From NCBI GenBank assembly GCA_023440865.1, contig JAEXRM010000205.1:1-59233 (forward strand): a stretch of 59,233 nucleotides of DNA. Direction: 5' to 3'. This document shows positions 52,215-59,233 of the stretch, in pieces. Positions within the stretch are counted from its first letter, which is position 1, and every line of letters starts with the position of its first letter. A program made the translations under genes and the position numbers. Source of the DNA: Bacillota bacterium. GTDB taxonomy: Bacteria; Bacillota; Clostridia; DSM-8532. The notes below the pieces were generated by a model. That model saw only the letters and a list, made by a program, of their open reading frames with translations. It was not told the origin of the DNA and made no database searches.

Positions 52215-53282
52215 ATGAATACCGATTTCACGAAAGATCGGAAAAGCGGATTCATCAACATCCTCGGTCTGATCGAAACGGATATTCGTACATGGAGCGG
52301 TTCCAATGGAATCCTCATCGCGGTCTCCATTGAGGACATCCGCACCATCAACGCGTCTCATGGCCGGCAGTTCGGTGACATCTACGTGCACGACCTCATC
52401 CAGTCGCTCCATGAAACCCTGCACCAAATCAACATGCGCCATGATGCGGCAAAGGTGTTCCGCATTTCCTCCAACGAATATGTGCTGATGGTTCCACAGA
52501 TGCCCTTCTCGGATGCGGACGCGGTGATGCGGATTCTGGAGGCTTCATACAACACGCACCTGCAGAGCCAGGACATGCCGCCCTCCACGCTTCTGTTGCG
52601 CAAGGTGGCCTACCGCAGCGCCATTCCCGCAGTGGCGCACGTGTTGAAGTGGTCGAACAAATCGCTGCTGGAACCGGGTTACACCGATGTGCTCGACTTT
52701 GAGGAAATCGATTGGACGAACAAGCTCATCGAACGCACGCTCCTGTGCTTTTCGGAAACCCTGGCCATGCTGCGGGACGTGCATGCCATTTCGCTGTCCG
52801 ACGACATTTCCAAGCTGCCGAACCACCGCGCCGCCTCCGCCTGTCTGGCACGGCTGTTCACGCAATACCGCGCCGGCAATCGTCAGTTCAGCGTCCTGTT
52901 CATCGACGGGGACAACCTCAAGCGCTACAACCAGCTGGGCTACCAGGCCGGCAACCGCATGATCGAGGGCATGGCGCGCATCCTTTCCCTGTCGCTGCGC
53001 GAGCACGACCAGGTGTTCCGTTGGCTCTCCGGCGACGAGTTCCTCGTCTGCCTGCCCGATACGGACCTTGCGAGCGCCATGCGCATCGGCGAGCGCATCC
53101 GTGCGGCGGTGGAGAGCGGCACGACCACCTGGGAATTCCCGGTCACCATCTCGGTGGGCGTCGCCAACTGTCCGCTCGACGGCGCCAGCCTCGACACGCT
53201 GCTGCCTCGCGCCGAGGCGGCCAACTCAGCCGCGAAGGACCATGGCAAGAACCAGGTGGTGCATTGTCCGATCACCGCCTGA
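52215..53282 (+). CDS. Tandem GGDEF domain protein, diguanylate cyclase-like
   Basis: A 355-residue cytoplasmic protein with two GGDEF domains. The first (residues 25-130) is degenerate, with FRISSNEYVLMV in place of GGDEF and so probably regulatory. The second (residues 200-340) has QFSVLFIDGDNLKRYNQLGY near 224 and FRWLSGDEFLVCLP near 269. SGDEF variants can be active diguanylate cyclases, and RxxD is present as REHD shortly before. CGGAGGTG precedes ATG at 52215. It is followed after 15 bases by a tautomerase gene, an odd operon partner. Confidence 0.85.
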   Translation: MNTDFTKDRKSGFINILGLIETDIRTWSGSNGILIAVSIEDIRTINASHGRQFGDIYVHDLIQSLHETLHQINMRHDAAKVFRISSNEYVLMVPQMPFSDADAVMRILEASYNTHLQSQDMPPSTLLLRKVAYRSAIPAVAHVLKWSNKSLLEPGYTDVLDFEEIDWTNKLIERTLLCFSETLAMLRDVHAISLSDDISKLPNHRAASACLARLFTQYRAGNRQFSVLFIDGDNLKRYNQLGYQAGNRMIEGMARILSLSLREHDQVFRWLSGDEFLVCLPDTDLASAMRIGERIRAAVESGTTTWEFPVTISVGVANCPLDGASLDTLLPRAEAANSAAKDHGKNQVVHCPITA

Positions 53283-53297
53283 ACAAGGAGGTTCCCT

Positions 53298-53687
53298 ATG
53301 CCCCTGGTAAAGCTGACAACCCGCAAGACACGCACACGCGCCGAAAAGGACGCCCTGCTGCTGGGCGTGCATCAGGCTCTCGTCGATGCCTTCCACATTC
53401 CGAAGGATGACTGCTACTGCCGCATCGAAACGTTGGACCCGGCCGATTTCATTGTGCCGCCCGGTAAAAGCGACGCGTTCGTGCTGATCGAAATCGGCGC
53501 GTTCCCGGGCCGCTCGATCGACGCGAAACGCAAGCTTTATGCGGGCATCATCGAGATCCTCGGGAAACAGGGGATCGCTCCCGCGGACATTTTCATCACC
53601 GTGAATGAAATGCCGCTGGACAACTGGGGCATACGCGGCGGCGTGCCCGCCAGCGACATCCAGCTGGGCTTCAAGCTCGATGTCTAG
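53298..53687 (+). CDS. Tautomerase family protein
   Basis: A 129-residue cytoplasmic protein of the tautomerase superfamily. The N-terminal Met-Pro gives the catalytic Pro1 after Met removal (PLVKLTTRKTRTRAEKDALL), and the length fits the fused two-unit or MIF-like forms. Typical segments are FVLIEIGAFPGRSIDAKRKL and ADIFITVNEMPLDNWGIRGG. Substrate unknown. AAGGAGG precedes the ATG. The gene is co-oriented with the GGDEF gene (15-base gap). Confidence 0.88.
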   Translation: MPLVKLTTRKTRTRAEKDALLLGVHQALVDAFHIPKDDCYCRIETLDPADFIVPPGKSDAFVLIEIGAFPGRSIDAKRKLYAGIIEILGKQGIAPADIFITVNEMPLDNWGIRGGVPASDIQLGFKLDV

Positions 53688-53777
53688 GGATCATTCGAGC
53701 CGGCCCTCCCGGCTTGGCTCCCGGGAAATCAACGATGACCCGCAGGGTGGATACATCCTGGGGAACCGGAGGCGCTT

Positions 53778-54887
53778 ATGCCGAGTGCGTGTTTCCCTTC
53801 GCTCGCGCACCGTGTCGTGAATGCGTGGCGCGAAACCATACCGCCCTGCGTGACGGTTCCGGCGCTACCCGCTTCCGAAGCGGCGCAGCGGCAATTCCAC
53901 GCATGTCTCGTACACGTTGCGGACAGCTTGTCCGCCCATCCTGATTGGCTCGGCATGCAGGAGCTGCCCGATGACGGGTATGCGCACGGCGAGCTGAACA
54001 ACCGCAGACCCGAGCTCATCGCGGCATTCCTCAAACTGCGCCGCAAGCTCGATGACTTTCATGACCTCCTGCTGCGGATGGGGCTTTCCGGAACGGCAAC
54101 CGATGATACGCTCCACATCCCGCGCGGCGCAATGTCCTTTCCCGCTCCCACGCGGATGCGGTTGGCGCAGTTCGGACTGTTGTGCGATGCCGGCAAGGAA
54201 GAAACCCGTGTGACATGTCCCCTGTTCCCGAGCCTGTTTCCGGCATGGGTATGGCTGGCGGCCGATGCACGGCGCACCGCGCCCGACACCGGCAGGAAAG
54301 GCGCACCGCCTCTGCGGTTCACCCATGGCCTGTTCAGCGTAACCCATCCTTACAGCCGCGATCTTTTCCTGCACCTGGCGAAGGACATGCCCGCCGTCGC
54401 CAGCCTGGTCACGTGGCTTGAGTCGAACGGGTATGCGCTGGTCGTGGATCGTGACAACAAGCAGACCGCCGACTGGGTGAAAAACTACGGCAGAAAGCTG
54501 GAACCGCTCAAGGACGCGTGGGGAGAGCGCACGCATGGCGGCCTCGCCATGGAATACCGCTGGACCTGCAGGCAACCGCTGTACTTCGGTTTGCGGGTTC
54601 CGGAATACAGGCGGCTGCTGGCACGCATCGACGACATGCCCGAATCCCTCAGGGCTTTTGTTGTCAGACAGACCAAACACTGCGACGGCTGCGGCTACTG
54701 CACCCAGACCGACAAAACCGGCACCCGGCCCTGGGCGCTGGTATCCGTTGACCACCACGGCAGGCACGCGCTGTGCCCCCTGTTCCCCGGCTTCTCATAC
54801 GGATGGCAGGAGATCGACGCGCCGCTTGCGGATGACCTGCGCGCTTTTCTGGTTTTTGCGGACGCGGTGCTAGCCGGAAACGACTGA
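53778..54887 (+). CDS. Unrecognised protein with CxxCxxC motif, 369 residues
   Basis: A soluble protein that I recall only as a hypothetical family in Clostridia. It has an N-terminal helical region (RKLDDFHDLLLRMG), a middle segment (FSVTHPYSRDLFLHLAKDMP, LESNGYALVVDRDN), and near residue 296 a cysteine cluster TKHCDGCGYCTQTDKTGTRP followed by HALCPLFPGFSYGW. Three Cys in CxxCxxC and a later Cys could bind zinc or an iron-sulfur cluster. No signal peptide is seen. GGAGGCGCTT precedes ATG at 53778. Its function and partners are unknown. Confidence 0.7.
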   Translation: MPSACFPSLAHRVVNAWRETIPPCVTVPALPASEAAQRQFHACLVHVADSLSAHPDWLGMQELPDDGYAHGELNNRRPELIAAFLKLRRKLDDFHDLLLRMGLSGTATDDTLHIPRGAMSFPAPTRMRLAQFGLLCDAGKEETRVTCPLFPSLFPAWVWLAADARRTAPDTGRKGAPPLRFTHGLFSVTHPYSRDLFLHLAKDMPAVASLVTWLESNGYALVVDRDNKQTADWVKNYGRKLEPLKDAWGERTHGGLAMEYRWTCRQPLYFGLRVPEYRRLLARIDDMPESLRAFVVRQTKHCDGCGYCTQTDKTGTRPWALVSVDHHGRHALCPLFPGFSYGWQEIDAPLADDLRAFLVFADAVLAGND

Positions 54888-55265
54888 CACGCATGCAGGC
54901 GCATCGGTCCACCTCCGTTGTCATGCATCGGCGGTTGGCGTGGGCATGATCCTGTTTTTTTTGGGCGCATGTGAGGGATTCCGCGGCAAACTCCGTCTAC
55001 CCGGATGAAACCCGGTTGATGAAAGGAGTTACCCATCAGCTGTTTCTCCCCTTGTCCGGTGCCGGCCGCTGAACGGCGATATACGTCCAAACGGCGGCTA
55101 CTGCCCGAACCGGGGATGCCGCACGAACTGCCTGCATCGCATATCGGCGGCAAGCATCCGAACGGGAGATGCCGCATGATCGGCCGGCAACCGACAGGGC
55201 GGACTGACCCGCAAGAACAGCCGAAGAACCGCCCCATCACGTCTTTCTGCAAGAGAGGTAGCCAA
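54888..55265. other. 378-base intergenic region
   Basis: No convincing gene in either strand. It holds a T8 run near 54960, a short CCGGATGAAACCCGG hairpin near 55000, an unused AAAGGAG at about 55020, and several GC-rich inverted segments to the right. It may be a long 5' leader of the Yip1-like gene. I could not match it to a known riboswitch. Confidence 0.4.
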
Positions 55266-55856
55266 ATGGGATCCATCGATATCACGCATCAGCCTGTCGC
55301 CCTTGCCATGAATCACCCCGCGGACGCATTCCGGACACGAAACGGCACCGCTTCTTTCCTGCTGGTTCCCCTGACCATTCTCGCCGTCGTCTTCGGCCCG
55401 CTGCCGGGCTTTTTCACACAGGCGGACGACCTGCCATGGAGATTCGACCTTGGCGAAGCCCTCCTGTTGCGGCTGCCTCTGGCCGTCGCCACCTATCTCG
55501 CCGCAGGCACCGCGTTCTGGCTCATCGGCCGGCTGCTCGGCGGCGGCACGCCCTGGCGCCTGCACGTGCGTCTGTGGGGCGTCACCTACCTGCCCACGCT
55601 GCTGTGCGCCATCCTGACCAGCGTGGCGGAGACCTGGTTCTGGCTGTTCTGGCAGCATGCCTGGCTGGGTGTGGTGCTCAGCATCGCCTTTTCTGGTATC
55701 CTGATATGGAAGGCACTGCTGTACGGACTGTACCTGCGGCATGTCGCCGGATTGGCCGGCTCGCGGCTGGCCATCGCCTTTGCGGCGGGCGCCATCCCCA
55801 TCCTGCTGCTGGCCATGGCCAATCTCCGATTCGGGCTTCGGGTACCCATCCTGTGA
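55266..55856 (+). CDS. Yip1-like integral membrane protein
   Basis: A 196-residue membrane protein with about five helices: SFLLVPLTILAVVFGPLPGF near 32, LRLPLAVATYLAAGTAFWLI near 74, VTYLPTLLCAILTSVAETWF near 105, WLGVVLSIAFSGILIWKALL near 130, and AIAFAAGAIPILLLAMANL near 168. The arrangement and the loop after helix 2 resemble Yip1-domain proteins, but the match is weak. Function unknown. AGAGAGGT precedes the start at 55266. The DUF89 gene follows after 62 bases on the same strand. Confidence 0.6.
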   Translation: MGSIDITHQPVALAMNHPADAFRTRNGTASFLLVPLTILAVVFGPLPGFFTQADDLPWRFDLGEALLLRLPLAVATYLAAGTAFWLIGRLLGGGTPWRLHVRLWGVTYLPTLLCAILTSVAETWFWLFWQHAWLGVVLSIAFSGILIWKALLYGLYLRHVAGLAGSRLAIAFAAGAIPILLLAMANLRFGLRVPIL

Positions 55857-55918
55857 TCGTCAGCCCATTTCGCCCATCAATGGAACGACACCCTTTGCCG
55901 ACAACCGGAAGGAGCATC

Positions 55919-56797
55919 ATGCGACTGGACATGAACTGCATCCCCTGCAACATCAACCAGGCCATCCGCATCGCCGACCTGCTCGATCTCGCGCCGGACA
56001 CGCGCGAGGCGATGATGCGCGAGCTGCTCGCCCATCTGGGCGGCTCCGATTACGGCCTGTCCAATCCGGAAATCTTCGGCGGCACCTGGGAGATCATCAC
56101 CCGGCATGCCGGCAATCCCGATCCGTACCGTGACACCATGAGCCTGTACAACCGGGACCTCCTCGCGCTGCTGCCGGCTGTCGACACACTCATCAACAAC
56201 GCCGCCGATCCATTCCTGACCGCCCTCAAGGCGGCCATCGCCGGCAACCTGGTGGATTTCGCGGTGCACCATCGGTTTACCTCTGACGATCTGTTGCGCA
56301 AGATCGAGGCCATCGAGCACACCCCGTTTGGCATCGACCATTCCGAACGGTTGCGCACATGCCTCGCCACAGCGCGTTCCCTCACATACCTCGGGGACAA
56401 CTGCGGCGAAATCGCCCTCGACAAGCTGTTCATCCGCAGGTTGACCGCCTGGCACCCCGAACTGTCGGTTCGGTTCATCGTCCGCGGGCAGGCGGTCCTC
56501 AACGACGTGACGATGACGGACGCTGCCGAAGTCGGCATGGCCGAGGTTGCGACGGTTCTCCCCAGCGGGGACCGAACACCGGGAACCGTGATTTCACGCG
56601 TCTCCCCGGAAGTCCGGCAAGCCTTCGACACGGCCGATGTCGTCATCGCCAAGGGTCAGGGAAATTTCGAGAGCCTCTTCGACAACGGCCGGCCTGGCGT
56701 TTTCCACCTGTTCATGGTCAAGTGCGAACCCATCGCCCGTCTGTTGGGCATGCGGACGCACGCCATCATGTGCCTGGAGAATGACGGGCAGAGGTAG
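55919..56797 (+). CDS. DUF89/ARMT1-like metal-dependent phosphatase
   Basis: A 292-residue enzyme of the DUF89 family (damage-control phosphatases). The N-terminal LDMNCIPCNINQAIRIAD has the paired Cys typical of the prokaryotic branch. The active site is YLGDNCGEIALDKLFI near residue 160 (metal Asp and Asn) and VVIAKGQGNFESLFD near 242. Relatives remove phosphate from off-pathway phosphosugars and phosphopantetheine. AAGGAG precedes the start. The Yip1-like gene lies just upstream on the same strand. Confidence 0.88.
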   Translation: MRLDMNCIPCNINQAIRIADLLDLAPDTREAMMRELLAHLGGSDYGLSNPEIFGGTWEIITRHAGNPDPYRDTMSLYNRDLLALLPAVDTLINNAADPFLTALKAAIAGNLVDFAVHHRFTSDDLLRKIEAIEHTPFGIDHSERLRTCLATARSLTYLGDNCGEIALDKLFIRRLTAWHPELSVRFIVRGQAVLNDVTMTDAAEVGMAEVATVLPSGDRTPGTVISRVSPEVRQAFDTADVVIAKGQGNFESLFDNGRPGVFHLFMVKCEPIARLLGMRTHAIMCLENDGQR

Positions 56798-56869
56798 GCG
56801 CATCCCGCTGGCCGTCATGCGTCACATGCAGGCGGCTTCCACGCCTACCGCTGTTCGACACGCTCCAGC

Positions 56870-56902
56870 ATGCCCGCCGCATGCCCGCCGCATGCCCGCC
56901 GC
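56870..56902. repeat. 11-bp tandem repeat, three copies
   Basis: ATGCCCGCCGC is repeated exactly three times, followed by the related ATGCGCTGCGC. It sits between the DUF89 gene and the promoter of the aminoglycoside-type operon. Confidence 0.85.
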
Positions 56903-56941
56903 ATGCGCTGCGCGCCCGAATGCCTATAACGGACCATACGC

Positions 56942-56985
56942 TTGGCATGCGTGTTTTCGTTTGTTATGATGGGGCTCAAAGCCCC
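56942..56985 (+). promoter_or_regulatory. Promoter and start-site hairpin of AAC(3)-HAD-ANT(6) operon
   Basis: TTGGCA and TATGAT are spaced by exactly 17 bases. The perfect inverted repeat GGGGCT-CAA-AGCCCC (56971-56985) covers the expected start site and could be an operator. Confidence 0.7.
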
Positions 56986-57020
56986 GGCTGGGGACCGGCA
57001 CGATACGGGGGGATGACAGC

Positions 57021-57845
57021 ATGGGCGAAATGGAACGCATCGCCGCCACAAAGACACCCAACACGGTCGCATCCCTGACAAACGACTTCCGGCGTCTCGG
57101 GCTCGCGCCTGGCGACACCGTCCTTGTCCATGCCTCGCTCTCCAGCCTCGGCTGGGTGTGCGGCGGCCCGCAGGCCGTCATCCTGGCCCTGCTCGCCGCC
57201 ATCTGCTCACCGGAAAGGCAGGGGACCCTCGTCATGCCCGCCCATTCCGGCGACTGGAGCGATCCGGCCGATTGGGAAAACCCGCCGGTCCCGCCCGAAT
57301 GGATACCGGTCATCCGGGAACAGATGCCCGCATTCGATCCGGCGATCACACCCACCCGCGGCATGGGCGCCATCGCCGAGCTGTTCCGCACCTTTCCCGG
57401 AACCCGGCGTTCTTCCCATCCCCAGGTGTCCTTTTGTGCAAACGGTCCCCTGGCGGAGGCAATCATCGCCGATCACCCCCTGACACCGTCATTGGGATGG
57501 GATTCGCCGCTTGGTCACCTGTACGCACGCGGCGCGAAGGTGCTGCTGCTGGGTGTCGGCTTTGAAAACTGCACCAGCTTCCATCTGGCGGAAACGCGCA
57601 TGCCCGCCATGCCGCTGGTCCGCATGGGCACGGCGGTGACGGAACACGGGGAACGGGGGTGGAAATGGTTCGAGGACTTCGATTACGACTCGGATGACTT
57701 CGCGGCGCTGGGCGCGGATTATGAAGCCACGCACCCGGTCCGTTCCGGATTGGTCGGGCTGGCGACCTGCCGGCTGTTCGCCATGCGGACCGGCGTCGAC
57801 TTCGCCGGCGCATGGCTCCCATCGCATCGCGAGGTGAAGGCATGA
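57021..57845 (+). CDS. AAC(3) family N-acetyltransferase
   Basis: A 274-residue cytoplasmic enzyme of the Antibiotic_NAT family. Landmarks are GDTVLVHASLSSLGWVCGGP near 31, TLVMPAHSGDWSDPADW near 69, ITPTRGMGAIAELFRTFPGT near 108, SSHPQVSFCANG, and LLGVGFENCTSFHLAETR near 175 (acetyl-CoA site and catalytic His). The family 3-N-acetylates aminoglycosides, but chromosomal members such as YokD have other or unknown acceptors, so resistance cannot be assumed. GGGGGG lies 8 bases before ATG at 57021. It overlaps the HAD gene by four bases (ATGA). Confidence 0.88.
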   Translation: MGEMERIAATKTPNTVASLTNDFRRLGLAPGDTVLVHASLSSLGWVCGGPQAVILALLAAICSPERQGTLVMPAHSGDWSDPADWENPPVPPEWIPVIREQMPAFDPAITPTRGMGAIAELFRTFPGTRRSSHPQVSFCANGPLAEAIIADHPLTPSLGWDSPLGHLYARGAKVLLLGVGFENCTSFHLAETRMPAMPLVRMGTAVTEHGERGWKWFEDFDYDSDDFAALGADYEATHPVRSGLVGLATCRLFAMRTGVDFAGAWLPSHREVKA

Positions 57846-58510
57846 AGTACACGCATCTGCTGTTCGATCTCGACGGCACCCTGACCGATCCGCGGATCGG
57901 CATCACATCCTGCGTCCACTATGCACTTGAGAAAAGCGGCATTGCGGTTCCCGACCGGGAAAGCCTGCTGCCCTATATCGGGCCGCCGTTGCGCCGTTCC
58001 TTCCAGGACCTGCACGGTCTTTCGCCCGAAGAAGCGGAGCGGGCCGTCGTGTATTACCGTGAGCGGTTCAGCACCATCGGCCTGTACGAGAACGAGGTGT
58101 ATCCGGGCATTCCGGAGCTGCTGGCCGCACTGCGGCGACAGGGCTGCGTGCTGGGGCTCGCAACCTCGAAGATGGAACGGTATGCCCGGGAGATCCTCGC
58201 ACATTTCGGACTGGAGGCGCATTTCGACCACGTGCTGGGCAGCACGCCGGACGGCAGCCTCTCGGAAAAAGGGGACATCATCCGTCTGGCACTGACCCGA
58301 TGCGGCTTCCCCGCCGAACGTACCCTGATGGTCGGCGACACGAAATACGACATCGAGGGGGCATGCGAAAACGGGATCGATTCGGTCGCCGTGTCCTACG
58401 GATATGGAGACTGGTCGGAGACGCTGGCCGCCGGCCCCACCCACACCTGTGCGACGGTCGGGGAGCTTGGCGTGCTGCTGGCTGGACTGAATGCCGCATC
58501 AAACGACTGA
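57842..58510 (+). CDS. HAD family hydrolase (phosphoglycolate phosphatase-like)
   Basis: A 222-residue HAD phosphatase. Motif I is LLFDLDGTLTD near residue 6 with the nucleophile Asp, motif II is LATSKMERYA near 109, and motifs III/IV are EKGDIIRLA and LMVGDTKYDIEGA near 165. The helical cap (LPYIGPPLRRSFQDLHGLSP) places it in subfamily IA close to Gph/PpaX. Substrate could be phosphoglycolate or another phosphosugar. The start at 57842 overlaps the AAC(3) stop; the ANT(6) gene follows after 23 bases. Confidence 0.88.
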   Translation: MKYTHLLFDLDGTLTDPRIGITSCVHYALEKSGIAVPDRESLLPYIGPPLRRSFQDLHGLSPEEAERAVVYYRERFSTIGLYENEVYPGIPELLAALRRQGCVLGLATSKMERYAREILAHFGLEAHFDHVLGSTPDGSLSEKGDIIRLALTRCGFPAERTLMVGDTKYDIEGACENGIDSVAVSYGYGDWSETLAAGPTHTCATVGELGVLLAGLNAASND

Positions 58511-58533
58511 TGCCGCGTCGGAAGGAGATCCCC

Positions 58534-59233
58534 ATGCGTTCCGAAACAGAAATGTTCGACCTGATCCTCGGCTTCGCGCGAGAGGACGACCGCATCCGTG
58601 CCGTGTACCTGAACGGTTCCCGCGCGAACCCGCATGCCCGGAAGGACCTGTTCCAGGACTATGACATCGTCTATACGGTGACCGCCACCCGGCCGTTTCT
58701 CGAGGACCGAACCTGGCTCGCCCGGTTCGGGGAGATAACGGTCATGCAGGAACCCGATCTGGGCGCCGTTTTCGGCGACGTCTCCGACCATAACGTCCGT
58801 TATGCCTTCCTCATGCAGTTCGAGGACGGGAATCGGATCGACCTGACCCTGCAGATACCGGAGGAGACGGCGCGCACGTACCGGACGGACAGCCTCACCG
58901 TGCCGCTGCTCGACAAGGATGGCCTGCTGCCGGAGATTCCCGCGGCGACGGATCGCGACTACCTCATCACCAAGCCCGATGCCGTCCGCTTTGCCGGGTG
59001 CTGCAACGAGTTCTGGTGGGTGTCTCCCTATGTCGCCAAGGGGCTGTGGCGCGGGGAAATCCTCTTCGCCATGGAACACTTCGACCGGTATGTGCGCGAC
59101 ATGCTGCTGCGCATGCTCATCTGGGAGGCGGGCGTCCGCACGGGCTTCTCCGTCAGCGCGGGCAAATGCGGCAAGTACCTGCAGCCGCTGCTGCCGCGGG
59201 AAACCTGGAACCGCATGATGAAGACCTATGCGC
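58534..59233 (+). CDS. ANT(6) family aminoglycoside 6-adenylyltransferase, 5' part
   Basis: The first 233 residues of a protein of about 285-300; it runs off the right edge. It matches the AadK/AadE streptomycin 6-adenylyltransferase family: ETEMFDLILGFAREDDRIRA, VYLNGSRANPH near 23 with the nucleotide-binding Gly-Ser, FQDYDIVYTV near 39 with metal Asp residues, RYAFLMQFEDGNRIDLTLQI near 93, LLDKDGLLPEIP, and CCNEFWWVSPYVAKGLWRGE near 159. The family adenylates streptomycin. AAGGAGATC precedes the ATG. It is third in the AAC(3)-HAD-ANT(6) operon, which suggests an ancient chromosomal cluster rather than a recent mobile element, as no transposase is near. Confidence 0.92.
   Translation, partial: MRSETEMFDLILGFAREDDRIRAVYLNGSRANPHARKDLFQDYDIVYTVTATRPFLEDRTWLARFGEITVMQEPDLGAVFGDVSDHNVRYAFLMQFEDGNRIDLTLQIPEETARTYRTDSLTVPLLDKDGLLPEIPAATDRDYLITKPDAVRFAGCCNEFWWVSPYVAKGLWRGEILFAMEHFDRYVRDMLLRMLIWEAGVRTGFSVSAGKCGKYLQPLLPRETWNRMMKTYA

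Noticed and set aside
54888..55265. Cobalamin or other known riboswitch
   Set aside because: I looked for the conserved B12 box and for other familiar riboswitch cores and found no match by eye.
54695..55285. Minus-strand frame of 196 codons over the 378-base gap
   Set aside because: It has Cys/Arg/Pro-rich random-like composition and is antisense to the cysteine-motif protein for much of its length.

Overview
The window is a gene-dense, GC-rich chromosomal segment (no rRNA, tRNA, CRISPR, transposase or phage gene seen). Strong AGGAGG-type ribosome binding sites, TTGACA/TATAAT promoters, a GntR-LacI AraR regulator, a copper-amine-oxidase stalk domain on a secreted enzyme, an S-layer-homology protein, PadR and EFR1 proteins all point to a high-GC member of the Bacillota (Clostridia or a Paenibacillus-like lineage). 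This placement is inference from gene content; no taxonomic marker gene is present. The first 50 bases are homopolymer-rich and look like a sequence end.

Left part (0-10 kb), mostly minus strand: the 5' part of a DUF3360 transporter, a DUF2294/MpsC-like protein, a coupled three-gene operon (aldo/keto reductase, APH-fold kinase, C39-like protein), a small hypothetical protein, and a six-gene run made of an ABC-2 exporter (ATPase plus two permeases), an S51 peptidase and two GNAT acetyltransferases.

10-21 kb: plant-sugar utilisation. A stand-alone QueG-like iron-sulfur protein follows a GH127 beta-L-arabinofuranosidase, with a divergent AraC regulator. After a large methyltransferase and an SH3-like protein come araA and araR, with recognisable AraR boxes. 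araB and araD are not in the window. A ferritin-like/VIT1 iron or manganese transporter is divergent from araR.

21-36 kb: envelope and signalling genes. These are a stalk-domain phosphodiester glycosidase, an SBP3-GGDEF-HD-GYP sensor, a TetR-PutABC membrane pair divergent from a small HD protein, a TetR-GPH symporter-hydrolase operon divergent from a GH2 glycosidase, a two-domain HD-GYP protein and a metallophosphatase lipoprotein.

36-49 kb: DUF1801 protein, aroF (DAHP synthase) with a repeat-rich leader, a GNAT enzyme, a URO-D family protein with divergent AraC regulator, a methyltransferase, an amidohydrolase, a visibly AT-richer island (PadR, EFR1 ferredoxin, membrane protein), and the aguA-aguB-YdjC operon that converts agmatine to putrescine.

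49-59 kb: SLH protein, YdeI-like protein, LUD protein, a tandem GGDEF protein, tautomerase, an unrecognised cysteine-motif protein, a Yip1-like membrane protein, a DUF89 phosphatase, and an operon of an AAC(3)-family acetyltransferase, a HAD phosphatase and an ANT(6)-family adenylyltransferase that runs off the right edge.

I did not find a clearly new, self-contained system. The best candidates for follow-up are the coupled AKR-kinase-C39 operon, the QueG-like reductase tied to GH127, the 768-residue methyltransferase, and the cysteine-motif protein at 53.8 kb.
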